Both the position numbers and the translations under genes were made by a program. Positions 47,672 to 57,062 of a DNA stretch of 64,000 nucleotides are shown here, piece by piece; the first letter of the stretch is position 1, and every line of letters begins with the position of its first letter. Below the pieces are notes generated by a model. That model had not been told where the DNA came from and ran no database searches. It saw only the letters and a program-made list of their open reading frames with translations. This DNA comes from Tissierella sp. P1 (GTDB lineage Bacteria > Bacillota > Clostridia > Tissierellales > Tissierellaceae): positions 97,225 to 161,224 of the forward strand of contig NZ_NPMN01000007.1 of assembly GCF_002266425.1 (NCBI RefSeq), read 5' to 3'.

Positions 47672-48646
47672 ATGAAAGATATACCGTTAATCCTAGAAGA
47701 TTACTTAAATTATATGGAAACCATTAAAGGGGCTTCCCCTAATACTGTAAAAGAATATTTTTTTGACTTGAGAACATTTTTTAGATTTATCAAATTGAGA
47801 TATAAACTTGTTGACCATGATCAACCATTTGACGAAATTAACATCTCGGATGTCGAGCTAGATTTAATTAAAAAACTAAGCATTCAAGATCTACACGCCT
47901 ATATCTCATACGCAGACAAAAAACGAGATAATAAGAACTTTACCAAATCTAGAAAGGTTGCATCCCTTAGATCTTTCTTTGATTATCTCTATTCCATAAT
48001 AAACGTAATAGAGAAAAATCCTGCTGAAGCTTTAGAGTTTCCAAAAAGAGATAATAGGCATCCTGCTTATCTTACTTTAGAACAATCAGAACTACTATTA
48101 AATATAGTGTTAGAAAACAATAATGAGGAATATCGAAAAAGAGATTATGCAATAATTATGCTATTTTTAAATTGTGGCCTACGACTATCAGAATTATCTA
48201 GCATGGATATTGATAAAATTAAAGACAGTGATACTTTATCTATTATCGGAAAAGGAAACAAGGAAAGAACCATTTTCTTAAATGATGCTTGCATATCGGC
48301 CATAGAAGAATATTTAAAAGTTAGACCTAAAAATCCAATAGATGAAAAAGCTATGTTTATAAGTAAAAGAAAAAATAGAATGAGCAATCGAGCTATACAG
48401 CATATGATTGATAGATATTTGGAAAAAGCCGGATTAGATACTTCTATATATTCTACCCATAAGCTAAGACATACAGCAGCTACATTGATGTATAAATATG
48501 GCAATGTAGATATTAGAGCCCTACAAGAGATTTTAGGACATGAATCAGTATCTACAACCCAAATATATACTCATATCGATAACGAAAGGCTAAGAGATGC
48601 AGTAAAAAGTAATCCATTATCTACTAGGACTAATAAAAAGAATTGA
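47672..48646 (+). CDS. XerC/XerD-type tyrosine recombinase
   Basis: Site-specific recombinase of 324 residues. The N-terminal SAM-like core-binding domain includes YLNYMETIKGASPNTVKEY. The catalytic domain has Arg171 in CGLRLSELS, the Lys of GKGNKERT, HKLRHTAAT (His-x-x-Arg), LGHESVS and the nucleophile Tyr299 in TQIYTHI. The whole chain looks intact and like chromosomal Xer proteins that resolve chromosome dimers, not a phage integrase. The gene lies beside lexA. The choice between XerC and XerD cannot be settled from sequence alone. Confidence 0.9.
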   Translation: MKDIPLILEDYLNYMETIKGASPNTVKEYFFDLRTFFRFIKLRYKLVDHDQPFDEINISDVELDLIKKLSIQDLHAYISYADKKRDNKNFTKSRKVASLRSFFDYLYSIINVIEKNPAEALEFPKRDNRHPAYLTLEQSELLLNIVLENNNEEYRKRDYAIIMLFLNCGLRLSELSSMDIDKIKDSDTLSIIGKGNKERTIFLNDACISAIEEYLKVRPKNPIDEKAMFISKRKNRMSNRAIQHMIDRYLEKAGLDTSIYSTHKLRHTAATLMYKYGNVDIRALQEILGHESVSTTQIYTHIDNERLRDAVKSNPLSTRTNKKN

Positions 48647-48671
48647 GAATATATTCTCAATTCTTTTTTAT
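48638..48671. terminator. Terminator after the recombinase
   Basis: Perfect hairpin AGAATTGAGAATAT/ATATTCTCAATTCT overlapping the stop codon region, followed by TTTTTTA. It separates the gene from the convergent LysM gene. Confidence 0.85.
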
Positions 48672-48720
48672 CAAGTCATTTATTTTAGGTAAGTTAACAT
48701 ATTATTTTTATGTCAACTCA

Positions 48721-49029
48721 TCATTTATTTGTAATTGGAATTTTTATCATATCTCCAGGATATATGTATGAATTATCCATTCCATTAAATTCTTTAATAT
48801 CATATATCATCTTCCTTATATCTGTTTTTTCTGGAAGATAGTTTAAAGCAATATTCCATAGTGTATCCCCTTCCACTACCTCAATCTCCCTATAGTTAAC
48901 TCTATATACCGAACTATGAGCTTTATTATTTAATAGCAAAGTAAATAATAGGATTGATATAACTGCAAATACAGATGTAATAAAAAAGTAAAATCTTCTT
49001 CTGTTAACTATCTTATACCTCTTCTTCAT
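48721..49029 (-). CDS. YneA-like SOS cell-division inhibitor (membrane anchor plus LysM)
   Basis: From ATG 49029 (GAGGTG upstream) it has 102 residues: a basic N-terminus, one membrane helix (about 15-34) and an extracellular LysM domain (EVVEGDTLWNIALNYLP to YIYPGDMIKIP). Size, topology, divergence from lexA and an SOS box in its promoter all match Bacillus YneA/SosA, which delays division after DNA damage by acting on peptidoglycan or the divisome. Sequence identity to YneA is not claimed; the architecture and regulation are. An in-frame start at 49101 would run through the operator and is rejected. Confidence 0.85.
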   Translation of the reverse strand: MKKRYKIVNRRRFYFFITSVFAVISILLFTLLLNNKAHSSVYRVNYREIEVVEGDTLWNIALNYLPEKTDIRKMIYDIKEFNGMDNSYIYPGDMIKIPITNK

Positions 49030-49053
49030 AACAGCACCTCGCACATTAGTTCT

Positions 49054-49101
49054 GAACAACCGTTCTAAATACATTCTACACAAACATAGGTTCCTTGTCA
49101 A
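49054..49101 (-). promoter_or_regulatory. Promoter and SOS box of the YneA-like gene
   Basis: On the minus strand: TTGACA (49101-49096), 17-nt spacer, TAGAAT (49078-49073), then a perfect GAAC-N4-GTTC box at 49065-49054. The operator lies just after the -10, a typical repression position for LexA. Confidence 0.88.
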
Positions 49102-49120
49102 CAGTTTTTTCCAAAAAAAT

Positions 49121-49160
49121 CGAACCTTTGTTTGAAATATTTTTACTTATATGATATAAT
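49121..49160 (+). promoter_or_regulatory. lexA promoter with a degenerate SOS box
   Basis: TTGAAA 49132-49137 and TATAAT 49155-49160 with a 17-nt spacer. A near-match box, GAAC-CTTT-GTTT at 49122-49133, overlaps the -35. One mismatch in the second half fits a weaker site for lexA autoregulation. Confidence 0.75.
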
Positions 49161-49210
49161 AAATAAAAAATCAGTATTATTATTAATTATATGAATGAGG
49201 GGTGTATCTT

Positions 49211-49828
49211 ATGTACGAAGACTTAACTCAGAAACAAATTGAAATTTTACTATATATAAAATCAGAGGTTCAAAGGCAAGGTTACCCACCAGCTGTTAGA
49301 GATATTTGTAAAGGTGTTAATCTAAAGTCTACTTCAACGGTTCATAGTCATTTAGAAAAACTTGAAGCCAAAGGTTATATTAGAAAGGATCCTACGAAGC
49401 CAAGAGCTATCGAAATACTTGATAAAAATGATGATTTTTTACTGACTTCTAAAAAAACTGTCGATATACCTATTTTAGGAAAGGTAACTGCTGGCACTCC
49501 AATCTTAGCCGTAGAAAATATCGAAGATACTTATCCCGTACCATTGGAATTGGTGGAAGGCCATGATGTATTTATGCTCAAAATTCAAGGCGAAAGTATG
49601 ATTGATGCAGGAATCCTAGATGGAGATCTAGTTTTAGTAAGAGAGCAGAAAGCTGCACTAAATGGCGACATTGTAGTAGCTTTGCTGGAAGACGAAGCTA
49701 CAGTTAAGAGATTTTTTAAAGAAAAAGATAAAATAAGATTACAGCCTGAAAATCAATTTATGGAGCCTATATATACTAAGGATGTATCTATTTTAGGAAA
49801 AGTTATTGGATTGTTTAGAAAGATTTAA
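49211..49828 (+). CDS. lexA: SOS repressor LexA
   Basis: Represses DNA-damage genes and cleaves itself when activated by RecA. It has 205 residues: a winged helix at the N-terminus ([28 protein letters not shown], recognition helix [15 protein letters not shown]), the Ala-Gly cleavage site in KVTAGTP (about 91-92), the nucleophile Ser in [11 protein letters not shown] and the catalytic Lys in [11 protein letters not shown] 49211 has GGGGTG upstream. The three SOS boxes in this window (recA, lexA, YneA-like gene) are its expected targets. Confidence 0.97.
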   Translation: MYEDLTQKQIEILLYIKSEVQRQGYPPAVRDICKGVNLKSTSTVHSHLEKLEAKGYIRKDPTKPRAIEILDKNDDFLLTSKKTVDIPILGKVTAGTPILAVENIEDTYPVPLELVEGHDVFMLKIQGESMIDAGILDGDLVLVREQKAALNGDIVVALLEDEATVKRFFKEKDKIRLQPENQFMEPIYTKDVSILGKVIGLFRKI

Positions 49829-49858
49829 AAATAGCAGGATTAATATCCTGCTATTTTC
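49827..49858. terminator. Bidirectional terminator between lexA and the PLP lyase gene
   Basis: AAAATAGCAGGAT (from 49827) pairs with ATCCTGCTATTTT (to 49857) around TAAT, with T-rich ends on both strands. The two flanking genes converge on it. Confidence 0.88.
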
Positions 49859-51162
49859 TATTCTAATACCTTAGTCTTATCAATTAAATTTCCTCTATAT
49901 AAATTATTTAAGGATTTCATGGTGCCTAGCTTGCAGTGTTCATATGTTAAACCGCCTTGATAATATGCAAAATAAGGCTCCCTTATTGGTCCATCAGCAC
50001 TAAGTTCAATAGATGATCCTTCTATAAAACCTCCCGCTGCCATAATAACTTTATCTTCGTATCCAGGCATATCCCAAGCCTCAGGAACAACATATGAATC
50101 TACCACAGAAGCAGCCTGAATCCCTCTACAGAACTCAATAACCCTCCCAGGACTATTTAACTGTACTCCTTGAATTATGTCAGACCTTAAATCATCAACA
50201 TCAGGAACCACATTGAATCCTAATTCCTTATATACAACTGCTACCAATAATGCCCCTTTAACTGCCTCCGATACTATATGAGGAGCTAAAAAAAGTCCTT
50301 GCAATGTAGATCTTGTAGTACCGAATGTAAGTCCACATTCTTTTCCAAGTCCTGGAGCTGTTAGTCTATTAGCCACTTGTTCTACTAAACTAGATTTACC
50401 TACAATATATCCTCCTGATAAGGCAATTCCTCCTCCTGGATTCTTTATCAAAGAGCCTGCCATAATATCAGCTCCTACCTCCGTTGGCTCTCTAAATTCA
50501 AGAAACTCTCCATAACAGTTATCAACCATAATAATCACATTTTTGTTATGCTCCCTAATACTTTTAATTGCAATTTCAATTTCTTCAATTGTTAATGCTC
50601 TTCTATCACTATATCCAGTGGACCTTTGAATCATAAGTATCTTAGTATCCGGAGATATATTTTTTATCACTTCTTCAATGTCTATAGTATTCCCTTTTAG
50701 AGGAATTTCTTTATATTTAACTCCATATTCCATTAAAGTACCAGACATATCACCTTTAACTCCTATCACCTTTTGAAGAGTATCATAAGGAGACCCTGTT
50801 ATGGCTATAAGCTCATTACCAGGTCTTAAAAGACCAGAGAGTGTTAAGGTAAGAGCATGGGTCCCTGAAGCAATAGCAGGCCTAACTAGAGCATCCTCTG
50901 CATTAAACACATTGGCATATATTTGCTCTACTTTATCTCTTCCAATATCTCCATATCCATATCCAGTTGTCCAGTTAAAGTCTGTAGATGATAATCTGCA
51001 TTCTTGCATTGCATTTATAACCTTATATTGATTATATTCCTTAATCTCATCAATTTTATTAAACTTATTTAAAATTAACTTTTCTTTTTTATTAATAAAT
51101 TCAATAATTTCTTTATCCAAATCAAATTGTTTACATAATCTATTTATAGTTAACTCGTTCAT
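49858..51162 (-). CDS. Methionine gamma-lyase / YnbB ('aluminum resistance') family PLP enzyme
   Basis: A 434-residue fold-type I PLP enzyme. The family motif AGSLIKNPGGGIALSGGYIVG carries the cofactor Lys, and MVDNCYGEFLE carries the PLP-ring Asp. The N-terminal TGYGYGDIGRDKVEQIYANVF and RPAIASGTHAL are characteristic of the YnbB/aluminum-resistance group. In Bacillus ynbB also lies near hfq and miaA. The true substrate is unsettled; a cystathionine/methionine lyase-like reaction is inferred from the family. Confidence 0.9.
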   Translation of the reverse strand: MNELTINRLCKQFDLDKEIIEFINKKEKLILNKFNKIDEIKEYNQYKVINAMQECRLSSTDFNWTTGYGYGDIGRDKVEQIYANVFNAEDALVRPAIASGTHALTLTLSGLLRPGNELIAITGSPYDTLQKVIGVKGDMSGTLMEYGVKYKEIPLKGNTIDIEEVIKNISPDTKILMIQRSTGYSDRRALTIEEIEIAIKSIREHNKNVIIMVDNCYGEFLEFREPTEVGADIMAGSLIKNPGGGIALSGGYIVGKSSLVEQVANRLTAPGLGKECGLTFGTTRSTLQGLFLAPHIVSEAVKGALLVAVVYKELGFNVVPDVDDLRSDIIQGVQLNSPGRVIEFCRGIQAASVVDSYVVPEAWDMPGYEDKVIMAAGGFIEGSSIELSADGPIREPYFAYYQGGLTYEHCKLGTMKSLNNLYRGNLIDKTKVLE

Positions 51163-51372
51163 CTTATTTCACCTTTCTATTTTATAAAATACAAAAGCCC
51201 CTGATAAATTCAGAGACATTTGCAAAACTAAAAATATTTAAATAAAAGAGGCCTCATATGGGACCTTAATATATCTAATATATTAAGGAAGCCTTTTTTT
51301 GAAATCCATATACGGAAAAATTCCAATTAAAAAACTGGTAAAAAAGAGAGCTTTCCTATGGATTATAAAAAA
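51163..51372 (-). other. Structured spacer between hfq and the PLP lyase gene
   Basis: 210 nt without a gene. It contains a palindrome with 11-base arms (CCTTAATATAT type, about 51264-51292) flanked by GGC/GCC and a TTTTTTT run on the plus strand. An AATCCATA/TATGGATT long-range pair frames 51303-51365. A further small hairpin lies near 51197-51217. Probably a terminator for hfq plus a leader for the lyase gene; no known riboswitch recognised. Confidence 0.45.
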
Positions 51373-51594
51373 TTAGTTATCTAAGTCTATCTGCTTCATA
51401 GGTATTATTGTTGAAATAGCATGTTTATATATTAATTGTTGTTTCTCTTCACTTTCCAAAATTATAGTGTAATTATCAAATCCTTTTACTTGACCTTTTA
51501 TTTGATAACCATTAACTAAGAATATTGTTATTCCTATTCCATCTTTACGAGCTTTGTTTAAAAATACATCTTGTAAGTTTATATTTTGCTTCAC
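51373..51594 (-). CDS. hfq: RNA chaperone Hfq
   Basis: Sm-like hexameric RNA chaperone, 73 residues. Sm1 is [20 protein letters not shown] and Sm2 is IYKHAISTI, the latter with the YKHA form of the usual Y/FKHA motif. It is 13 nt after miaA on the same strand, the common miaA-hfq order. It has no extended C-terminus, as in Firmicutes. Confidence 0.96.
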   Translation of the reverse strand: MKQNINLQDVFLNKARKDGIGITIFLVNGYQIKGQVKGFDNYTIILESEEKQQLIYKHAISTIIPMKQIDLDN

Positions 51595-51607
51595 CTATAT
51601 CCCTCCC

Positions 51608-52561
51608 TTATTTATTAATTATAATCTTATCTTTAGAATAGTCAATTATATATTGAGTTAAATCATCAAGGGTAAAAAATTCATCTACATTCACCCATTT
51701 AATTCTATTATCTCTTCTAAACCATGTCAATTGTCTTTTAGCATAATTTCTTGTACCCTGTTTAATCATTTCTATAGATTTGGCCAATGAAATATTGCCT
51801 TCTAAGTACATGATAATTTCTTTATATCCAATACCTTGCATAGATACAAGTTCCTTACTATAACCCATCGATAAAAGTTTTTTTACTTCCTCCATAAGTC
51901 CTTCTTCAATCATTATATCTACTCTAAGATTTATTCTATCATATAATTCCTTCCTATCCATATTTAATCCAATCATTACTAAATTATAATCTTCTACTGG
52001 CTTTCTAAAATTCTCATTATACTCAGACATTAGCTTACCTGTCATTTCAAATATTTCTATTGCCCTGATTATTCTTTTTCTATCATTAACACTTATTTTC
52101 TCAGCGCTTTTCACATCTATTCTCTGTAGTTCTTGATGTAAATATTCATTTCCATATTTATCTCCTAGAGATTCAAGTTTATTCCTAATCTCATCATTTG
52201 GTGCCACTTGAGTGAAGTTTAGACTATACACTAGTGAATTAATATATAATCCTGTTCCACCTGCAACAATAGGAATCTTATTTCTACTATTTATATCTCT
52301 AATCAACTTAATTGCATTATCTTTAAAGTTTGCTACGGTGAAATCTTCATTGGGTAATACTATATCTATTAAATGATGAGGAATATCATCCATCTCTTCT
52401 TTAGTAATCTTAGCTGATCCTATATCCATATATTTATATATTTGCATAGAATCAGCTGAGATGATTTCTCCATTCATTTTCTTTGCTAATTCAATAGATA
52501 AAGCAGTCTTTCCAATAGCTGTTGGTCCTATTAAAATAAATAAATTATCTTTATTCTTCAT
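51608..52561 (-). CDS. miaA: tRNA dimethylallyltransferase MiaA
   Basis: Adds a dimethylallyl group to A37 of tRNAs, the substrate for MiaB encoded upstream in this cluster. It has 317 residues: P-loop GPTAIGKTAL (about 12-21), ISADSMQIYKYMDIGSAK, VAGGTGLYI and the C-terminal RQLTWFRRD. It is in one run with mutS-mutL, 12 nt after mutL. Confidence 0.96.
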   Translation of the reverse strand: MKNKDNLFILIGPTAIGKTALSIELAKKMNGEIISADSMQIYKYMDIGSAKITKEEMDDIPHHLIDIVLPNEDFTVANFKDNAIKLIRDINSRNKIPIVAGGTGLYINSLVYSLNFTQVAPNDEIRNKLESLGDKYGNEYLHQELQRIDVKSAEKISVNDRKRIIRAIEIFEMTGKLMSEYNENFRKPVEDYNLVMIGLNMDRKELYDRINLRVDIMIEEGLMEEVKKLLSMGYSKELVSMQGIGYKEIIMYLEGNISLAKSIEMIKQGTRNYAKRQLTWFRRDNRIKWVNVDEFFTLDDLTQYIIDYSKDKIIINK

Positions 52562-52573
52562 TCTATCATCCTT

Positions 52574-54418
52574 TTACATGATCCTTAAAAACGCCTTTTC
52601 TATATCTGTCTTACTCATTTCTAGAACTGTCGGTCTGCCATGTGGGCAACTATGAGGATTATTGCACCTTTTTAGCTGCTCAAACAAACTAAACATCTCA
52701 ATTTCACTCATATGATCTCCACTTTTAACAGCCTTAGTACAGGCTAATTTCATAATCTTTTCCAGCTTAGTATCATAATTACTTTTAATATTATTAATAT
52801 TATCAAGTAAATCATAAAACAATTCTCTAATATTTGGCACTCCAAAGACTAAAGGAACAGATCGGATAACCACACTATTATTTCCAAACTCTTCAATGTC
52901 AAATCCCAGTTTTTTAAAAATCGATATATTTTCTAGGAAATTGCTCATTTCTGAGTTTGTTAATTCTGCAATTTCTGGAATTAAAAGTTGCTGGGCTATT
53001 ATATTTTCATTGCTATATTCTTCTAAATATTTCTCATACATAACCCTTTCATGAGCTGCATGTTGATCAATAAAATATAATTTTTCATTAACTTTATCCT
53101 CAGCAAGTATATAGGTGTTAAAGATTACTCCTATTGGTTCTATGTCCGAAAGAATATTTTTAATATCAGCAGGACTGTCATCAACAATACTTTCCTTAGA
53201 GGGGATTGCCTCCCTGCCAATATCTTCTCTGATTAACAATTCATGTTCTGATATCATATTAAATTCATGAGGTTCTTTTAGTTTTTCTTCTTCAAATATT
53301 GTTTTATGAGTAAAGTCCTTAACTATAATATCATCTTGTATATTAGCATTAGTATTCATAAACAATAGTGGAGGTTTTTCTTCCTTAACCTTTTCCTTAG
53401 TCTCCTTAAAACCTACTTTAGGTACAGATAATGAAGGATATAATGTGTCCTTTATAACTTTATCTATTACTGAAAATATCTCGGATTGATTAGCAAATTT
53501 AATCTCTTGCTTAGTAGGATGTATATTTACATCTATAGTACTAGGATCTAGTTCTATAAAAAGAATAAAACAAGGAAATCTATTTAGTGGAATGAGAGAT
53601 TTATAGTGATTTTCTATAGTATTCGATATATTAATATTATTTATATATCTTCCATTAATATAAATATACTGATGATTTCTATTGCTTCTATATAAATTAT
53701 TATTAGATATATATCCATGGAGATGAATCCCATATTCTTCAAAATCAATTTGGACTAAATTATTAGAAAACTCCTTCCCTAAGATGCTATATATATGTGT
53801 TTTCATATCATTATTTTTTGAAGTCTTTAAAACCACTTTATCATCTCGTATAAATTTAAATGAAGTATTTAGATTTCCAAGAGCTACCTTATATACTATA
53901 TCAGAAATTTGATTAGATTCAACCAAATCTGATTTTAGAAATTCTTTTCTAACCGGCAGATTGTAAAATAAATCTTTTACGATAAGTGTAGTACCTTTGG
54001 GACATCCTACAACTTCTTTAGATTTAATTTCCCCTTCTTCAACTATAGCATGAATACCTCCTACGGCATTACTGGTTTTAGTCATAACTTCCACCTTTGA
54101 AACATGAGATATGCTTGCTAAAGCTTCACCTCTAAATCCTAAAGATTTTATTCTATATAAATCCTCAATAGTAGATAGCTTTGATGTTGAATGTCTTTTA
54201 AAAGCTAAGTTCAAATCTTCGTCCTCAATACCATCTCCATCATCTGTAACTCGAATATAAGATTTTCCACCATTTTTAATTTCAATTACTATATTTTCTG
54301 AATTAGCATCTAGAGAATTCTCTATTAATTCTTTAACTATAGATAACGGTCTTTCAATAACTTCTCCTGCAGCGATCTTTTGTATAGTTATATTATCTAA
54401 TAGTTTAATCTTACCCAT
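52574..54418 (-). CDS. mutL: DNA mismatch repair protein MutL
   Basis: GHKL ATPase that links MutS recognition to strand removal. It has 614 residues. The N-terminal ATPase contains KELIENSLDAN, DDGDGI and GFRGEALASI. The C-terminal domain carries the metal-dependent endonuclease motif DQHAAHERVMYE and the CPHGRP zinc/metal motif, so it is the nicking type found in bacteria without MutH. Its start overlaps the mutS stop by 8 nt. Confidence 0.97.
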   Translation of the reverse strand: MGKIKLLDNITIQKIAAGEVIERPLSIVKELIENSLDANSENIVIEIKNGGKSYIRVTDDGDGIEDEDLNLAFKRHSTSKLSTIEDLYRIKSLGFRGEALASISHVSKVEVMTKTSNAVGGIHAIVEEGEIKSKEVVGCPKGTTLIVKDLFYNLPVRKEFLKSDLVESNQISDIVYKVALGNLNTSFKFIRDDKVVLKTSKNNDMKTHIYSILGKEFSNNLVQIDFEEYGIHLHGYISNNNLYRSNRNHQYIYINGRYINNINISNTIENHYKSLIPLNRFPCFILFIELDPSTIDVNIHPTKQEIKFANQSEIFSVIDKVIKDTLYPSLSVPKVGFKETKEKVKEEKPPLLFMNTNANIQDDIIVKDFTHKTIFEEEKLKEPHEFNMISEHELLIREDIGREAIPSKESIVDDSPADIKNILSDIEPIGVIFNTYILAEDKVNEKLYFIDQHAAHERVMYEKYLEEYSNENIIAQQLLIPEIAELTNSEMSNFLENISIFKKLGFDIEEFGNNSVVIRSVPLVFGVPNIRELFYDLLDNINNIKSNYDTKLEKIMKLACTKAVKSGDHMSEIEMFSLFEQLKRCNNPHSCPHGRPTVLEMSKTDIEKAFLRIM

Positions 54419-57032
54419 TATTATCTCCCCTTAGTTTTTTTGCATCATCTCTTAAATTATAAAGAATGTTTAAGGCATCCCTAGGCGTGATACTATCTAT
54501 ATCTAAATTTAAAACCTTATCAAGATAATAATCTTTCTTATAATCTATTAAATTTAATTGTTTAGGCTCTTCTTTAGGTATATTATTAATATTAATTTGA
54601 TGATTACCTTCAATCAATGACAATATCTCATTAGCTCTGTCAATAACATCTCTATTTATCCCAGCTAATTTAGCAACTTCTATCCCATAAGACCTATTAG
54701 TACTACCTTCAACTATTTTTCTTAAAAATACAATTTGATCTCCTTTTTCTTCTGCAGCTATTGTTAAATTCTTTATACCTTTATTTTTTGCTTGAAGCTG
54801 AGTTAATTCATGATAATGAGTTGCAAATAGAGTTTTTGCTTTTATAACATTAGTAATATGCTCTACTATAGCCCATGCTATACTTAAACCGTCATAGGTA
54901 CTTGTTCCTCTTCCTACTTCATCTAAAATAATTAAACTATTCTTAGTAGCAGATCTTATTATATTAGACACTTCATTCATTTCAACCATAAATGTACTCT
55001 CACCTTGAGAAAGGTTATCTGCCGCTCCAATTCTAGTAAATATTCTATCTACTACGGATATATTTGCACTACTTGCTGGTACAAATGCACCTATATGAGC
55101 TAAAAGGGTAATGATAGCAACTTGTCTCATATAAGTAGATTTACCAGCCATATTTGGACCAGTAATTATCTGCACCATATTATTTTTTGTATCTAAGTAG
55201 GTATCATTAGGTATAAATAAATTATTTTCAATATTATTTTCTACTACGGGATGTCTTCCATCTACAATATGAATTATTCCCTTTTTATTGAAATTAGGTT
55301 TAACAAAATTCAATTTATATGCTACTTGAGCAAAAGCATTTAATACGTCAACTTGAGAGATTATCCTACTTGCATTTTGGATTCGTTCAATGTTTTTCTT
55401 GACTTTATTTCTAATATCACTAAAAATTTGGTATTCCAAATCTAAGGATTTAACTTCAGCACCTAATATCTTATCTTCCATATTTTTTAATTCTTCAGTA
55501 TAATATCGTTCAGAATTAGTTAAGGTCTGTTTTCTAATAAAATAATCAGGAACTGAAGAAATATTAGATTTAGTAACTTCAAAATAGTATCCGTAGATTT
55601 TATTAAATCCTACTTTTAAATTCTTAATACCAGTCTTTTCTCTTTCCTTAGATTCTAAAGCTGCAAGCCATTCCTTTCCGCTTAAACAAGCTTCTCTAAT
55701 TTCATCTAATTCAGAATCATAACCTTCCTTTATTAATCCACCATCTTTTAAAGATATGGGAGGATTTTCATTAATTCCCTTCCCTAATAATAAGTAAATA
55801 TCCTCTAATGTATCAAGACTAATTCCCATATCACCTAATTCTATGTTATCACAGTTTCTTAATATTCTCTTAAAATCTGGTAAAACAGAAATTGAAGATT
55901 TTAAAGATATTAAATCTCTTGCATTGCAATTTCCATTAGATATTTTACTAGCCAGTCTTTCAATATCGTATATTTGCCTTAAAATTGATTTAATATCATC
56001 CATAATTACAATATTATTAAAAAAGTATTCTACAATACTATTACGCTTTTCTATTTCAGCTATATTTACTAAAGGCTGCTCTAACCACTTCTTCAAAAGT
56101 CTTCCACCCATAGATGTAGATGTTTTATCTAATAATCCAATTAAGGCACCTTTCCTATCCTTTTTTATGATTGTTTCATGAATTTCAAGATTTGCTCTAG
56201 TGCTTATATCTAATATCATATAGTTATTTGGCCTATAATAAGATATGCTGTTAATATGCTCCAGAGAAGACTTCTGAGTTTTATATAGATAATCTATTAA
56301 TTTACCTGTAGCGATAATAGAATATAATCTATTATTTAATTCTATTTGCTCTAAGGTTTCAACATCAAAATGGCCCAAGACCATAGATTTCCAATCTTTC
56401 TTTGCTATCTCATCTTCTTTATAAATATTAATATATGGATTAATAGTATTTTTCAAAATCTTTAGAATCTTAGTATTTCTGCTAAATATATCATTACATA
56501 TAATTTCAGATGGGAGTATTTTACCCAGTTCATCTATAAGAAAAGAATTGATTTCATCTCCTTCTCCCATAAGTTCAGTAGTATACATTTCCCCAGTTGA
56601 ATTATCAACATAGGAAATTCCTAGTCCTAGATTATCCAAATAGATAGATACTAAATAATTATTAGATTTTTCATCTAGAATAGTTTGATCTGTTATAGTT
56701 CCAGGAGTAACAACCTTAATTACATCTCTTTGCACAATCCCCTTGGCTAATGCTGGATCTTCTATCTGTTCACAGATAGCTACTTTATATCCCTTTTCAA
56801 CTAATCTAGATACATATGAATCCGATACATGATGAGGTACTCCACACATAGGAGCCTTTTCACTCATGCCACAGTCCCTTTGAGTTAAGGTTATTTCTAA
56901 TTCTCTTGAAGCAGTCAAAGCATCATCAAAGAACATTTCATAAAAATCGCCTAATCTAAAGAAGAGTATACAATCTTCATATTGTTTTTTTATACTCATA
57001 TATTGTTGCATCATTGGTGTTAAATTTTCCAA
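54411..57032 (-). CDS. mutS: DNA mismatch repair protein MutS
   Basis: Mismatch recognition ATPase, 873 residues. The mismatch-binding FYEMF motif is near residue 29, followed by connector, lever and clamp domains. The ATPase has Walker A GPNMAGKST (about 615-623), the STFMVEM segment and DEVGRGTSTYDG. TTG start at 57032 with GGAGG upstream. It is transcribed with mutL and, 30 nt earlier, miaB. Confidence 0.97.
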   Translation of the reverse strand: MENLTPMMQQYMSIKKQYEDCILFFRLGDFYEMFFDDALTASRELEITLTQRDCGMSEKAPMCGVPHHVSDSYVSRLVEKGYKVAICEQIEDPALAKGIVQRDVIKVVTPGTITDQTILDEKSNNYLVSIYLDNLGLGISYVDNSTGEMYTTELMGEGDEINSFLIDELGKILPSEIICNDIFSRNTKILKILKNTINPYINIYKEDEIAKKDWKSMVLGHFDVETLEQIELNNRLYSIIATGKLIDYLYKTQKSSLEHINSISYYRPNNYMILDISTRANLEIHETIIKKDRKGALIGLLDKTSTSMGGRLLKKWLEQPLVNIAEIEKRNSIVEYFFNNIVIMDDIKSILRQIYDIERLASKISNGNCNARDLISLKSSISVLPDFKRILRNCDNIELGDMGISLDTLEDIYLLLGKGINENPPISLKDGGLIKEGYDSELDEIREACLSGKEWLAALESKEREKTGIKNLKVGFNKIYGYYFEVTKSNISSVPDYFIRKQTLTNSERYYTEELKNMEDKILGAEVKSLDLEYQIFSDIRNKVKKNIERIQNASRIISQVDVLNAFAQVAYKLNFVKPNFNKKGIIHIVDGRHPVVENNIENNLFIPNDTYLDTKNNMVQIITGPNMAGKSTYMRQVAIITLLAHIGAFVPASSANISVVDRIFTRIGAADNLSQGESTFMVEMNEVSNIIRSATKNSLIILDEVGRGTSTYDGLSIAWAIVEHITNVIKAKTLFATHYHELTQLQAKNKGIKNLTIAAEEKGDQIVFLRKIVEGSTNRSYGIEVAKLAGINRDVIDRANEILSLIEGNHQININNIPKEEPKQLNLIDYKKDYYLDKVLNLDIDSITPRDALNILYNLRDDAKKLRGDNNG

Positions 57033-57062
57033 AAATTTTCCTCCTTTTTAAAGAGAACCATA

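Noticed and set aside
55843..56181. 112-codon plus-strand frame inside mutS
   Set aside because: Shadow of mutS on the opposite strand.
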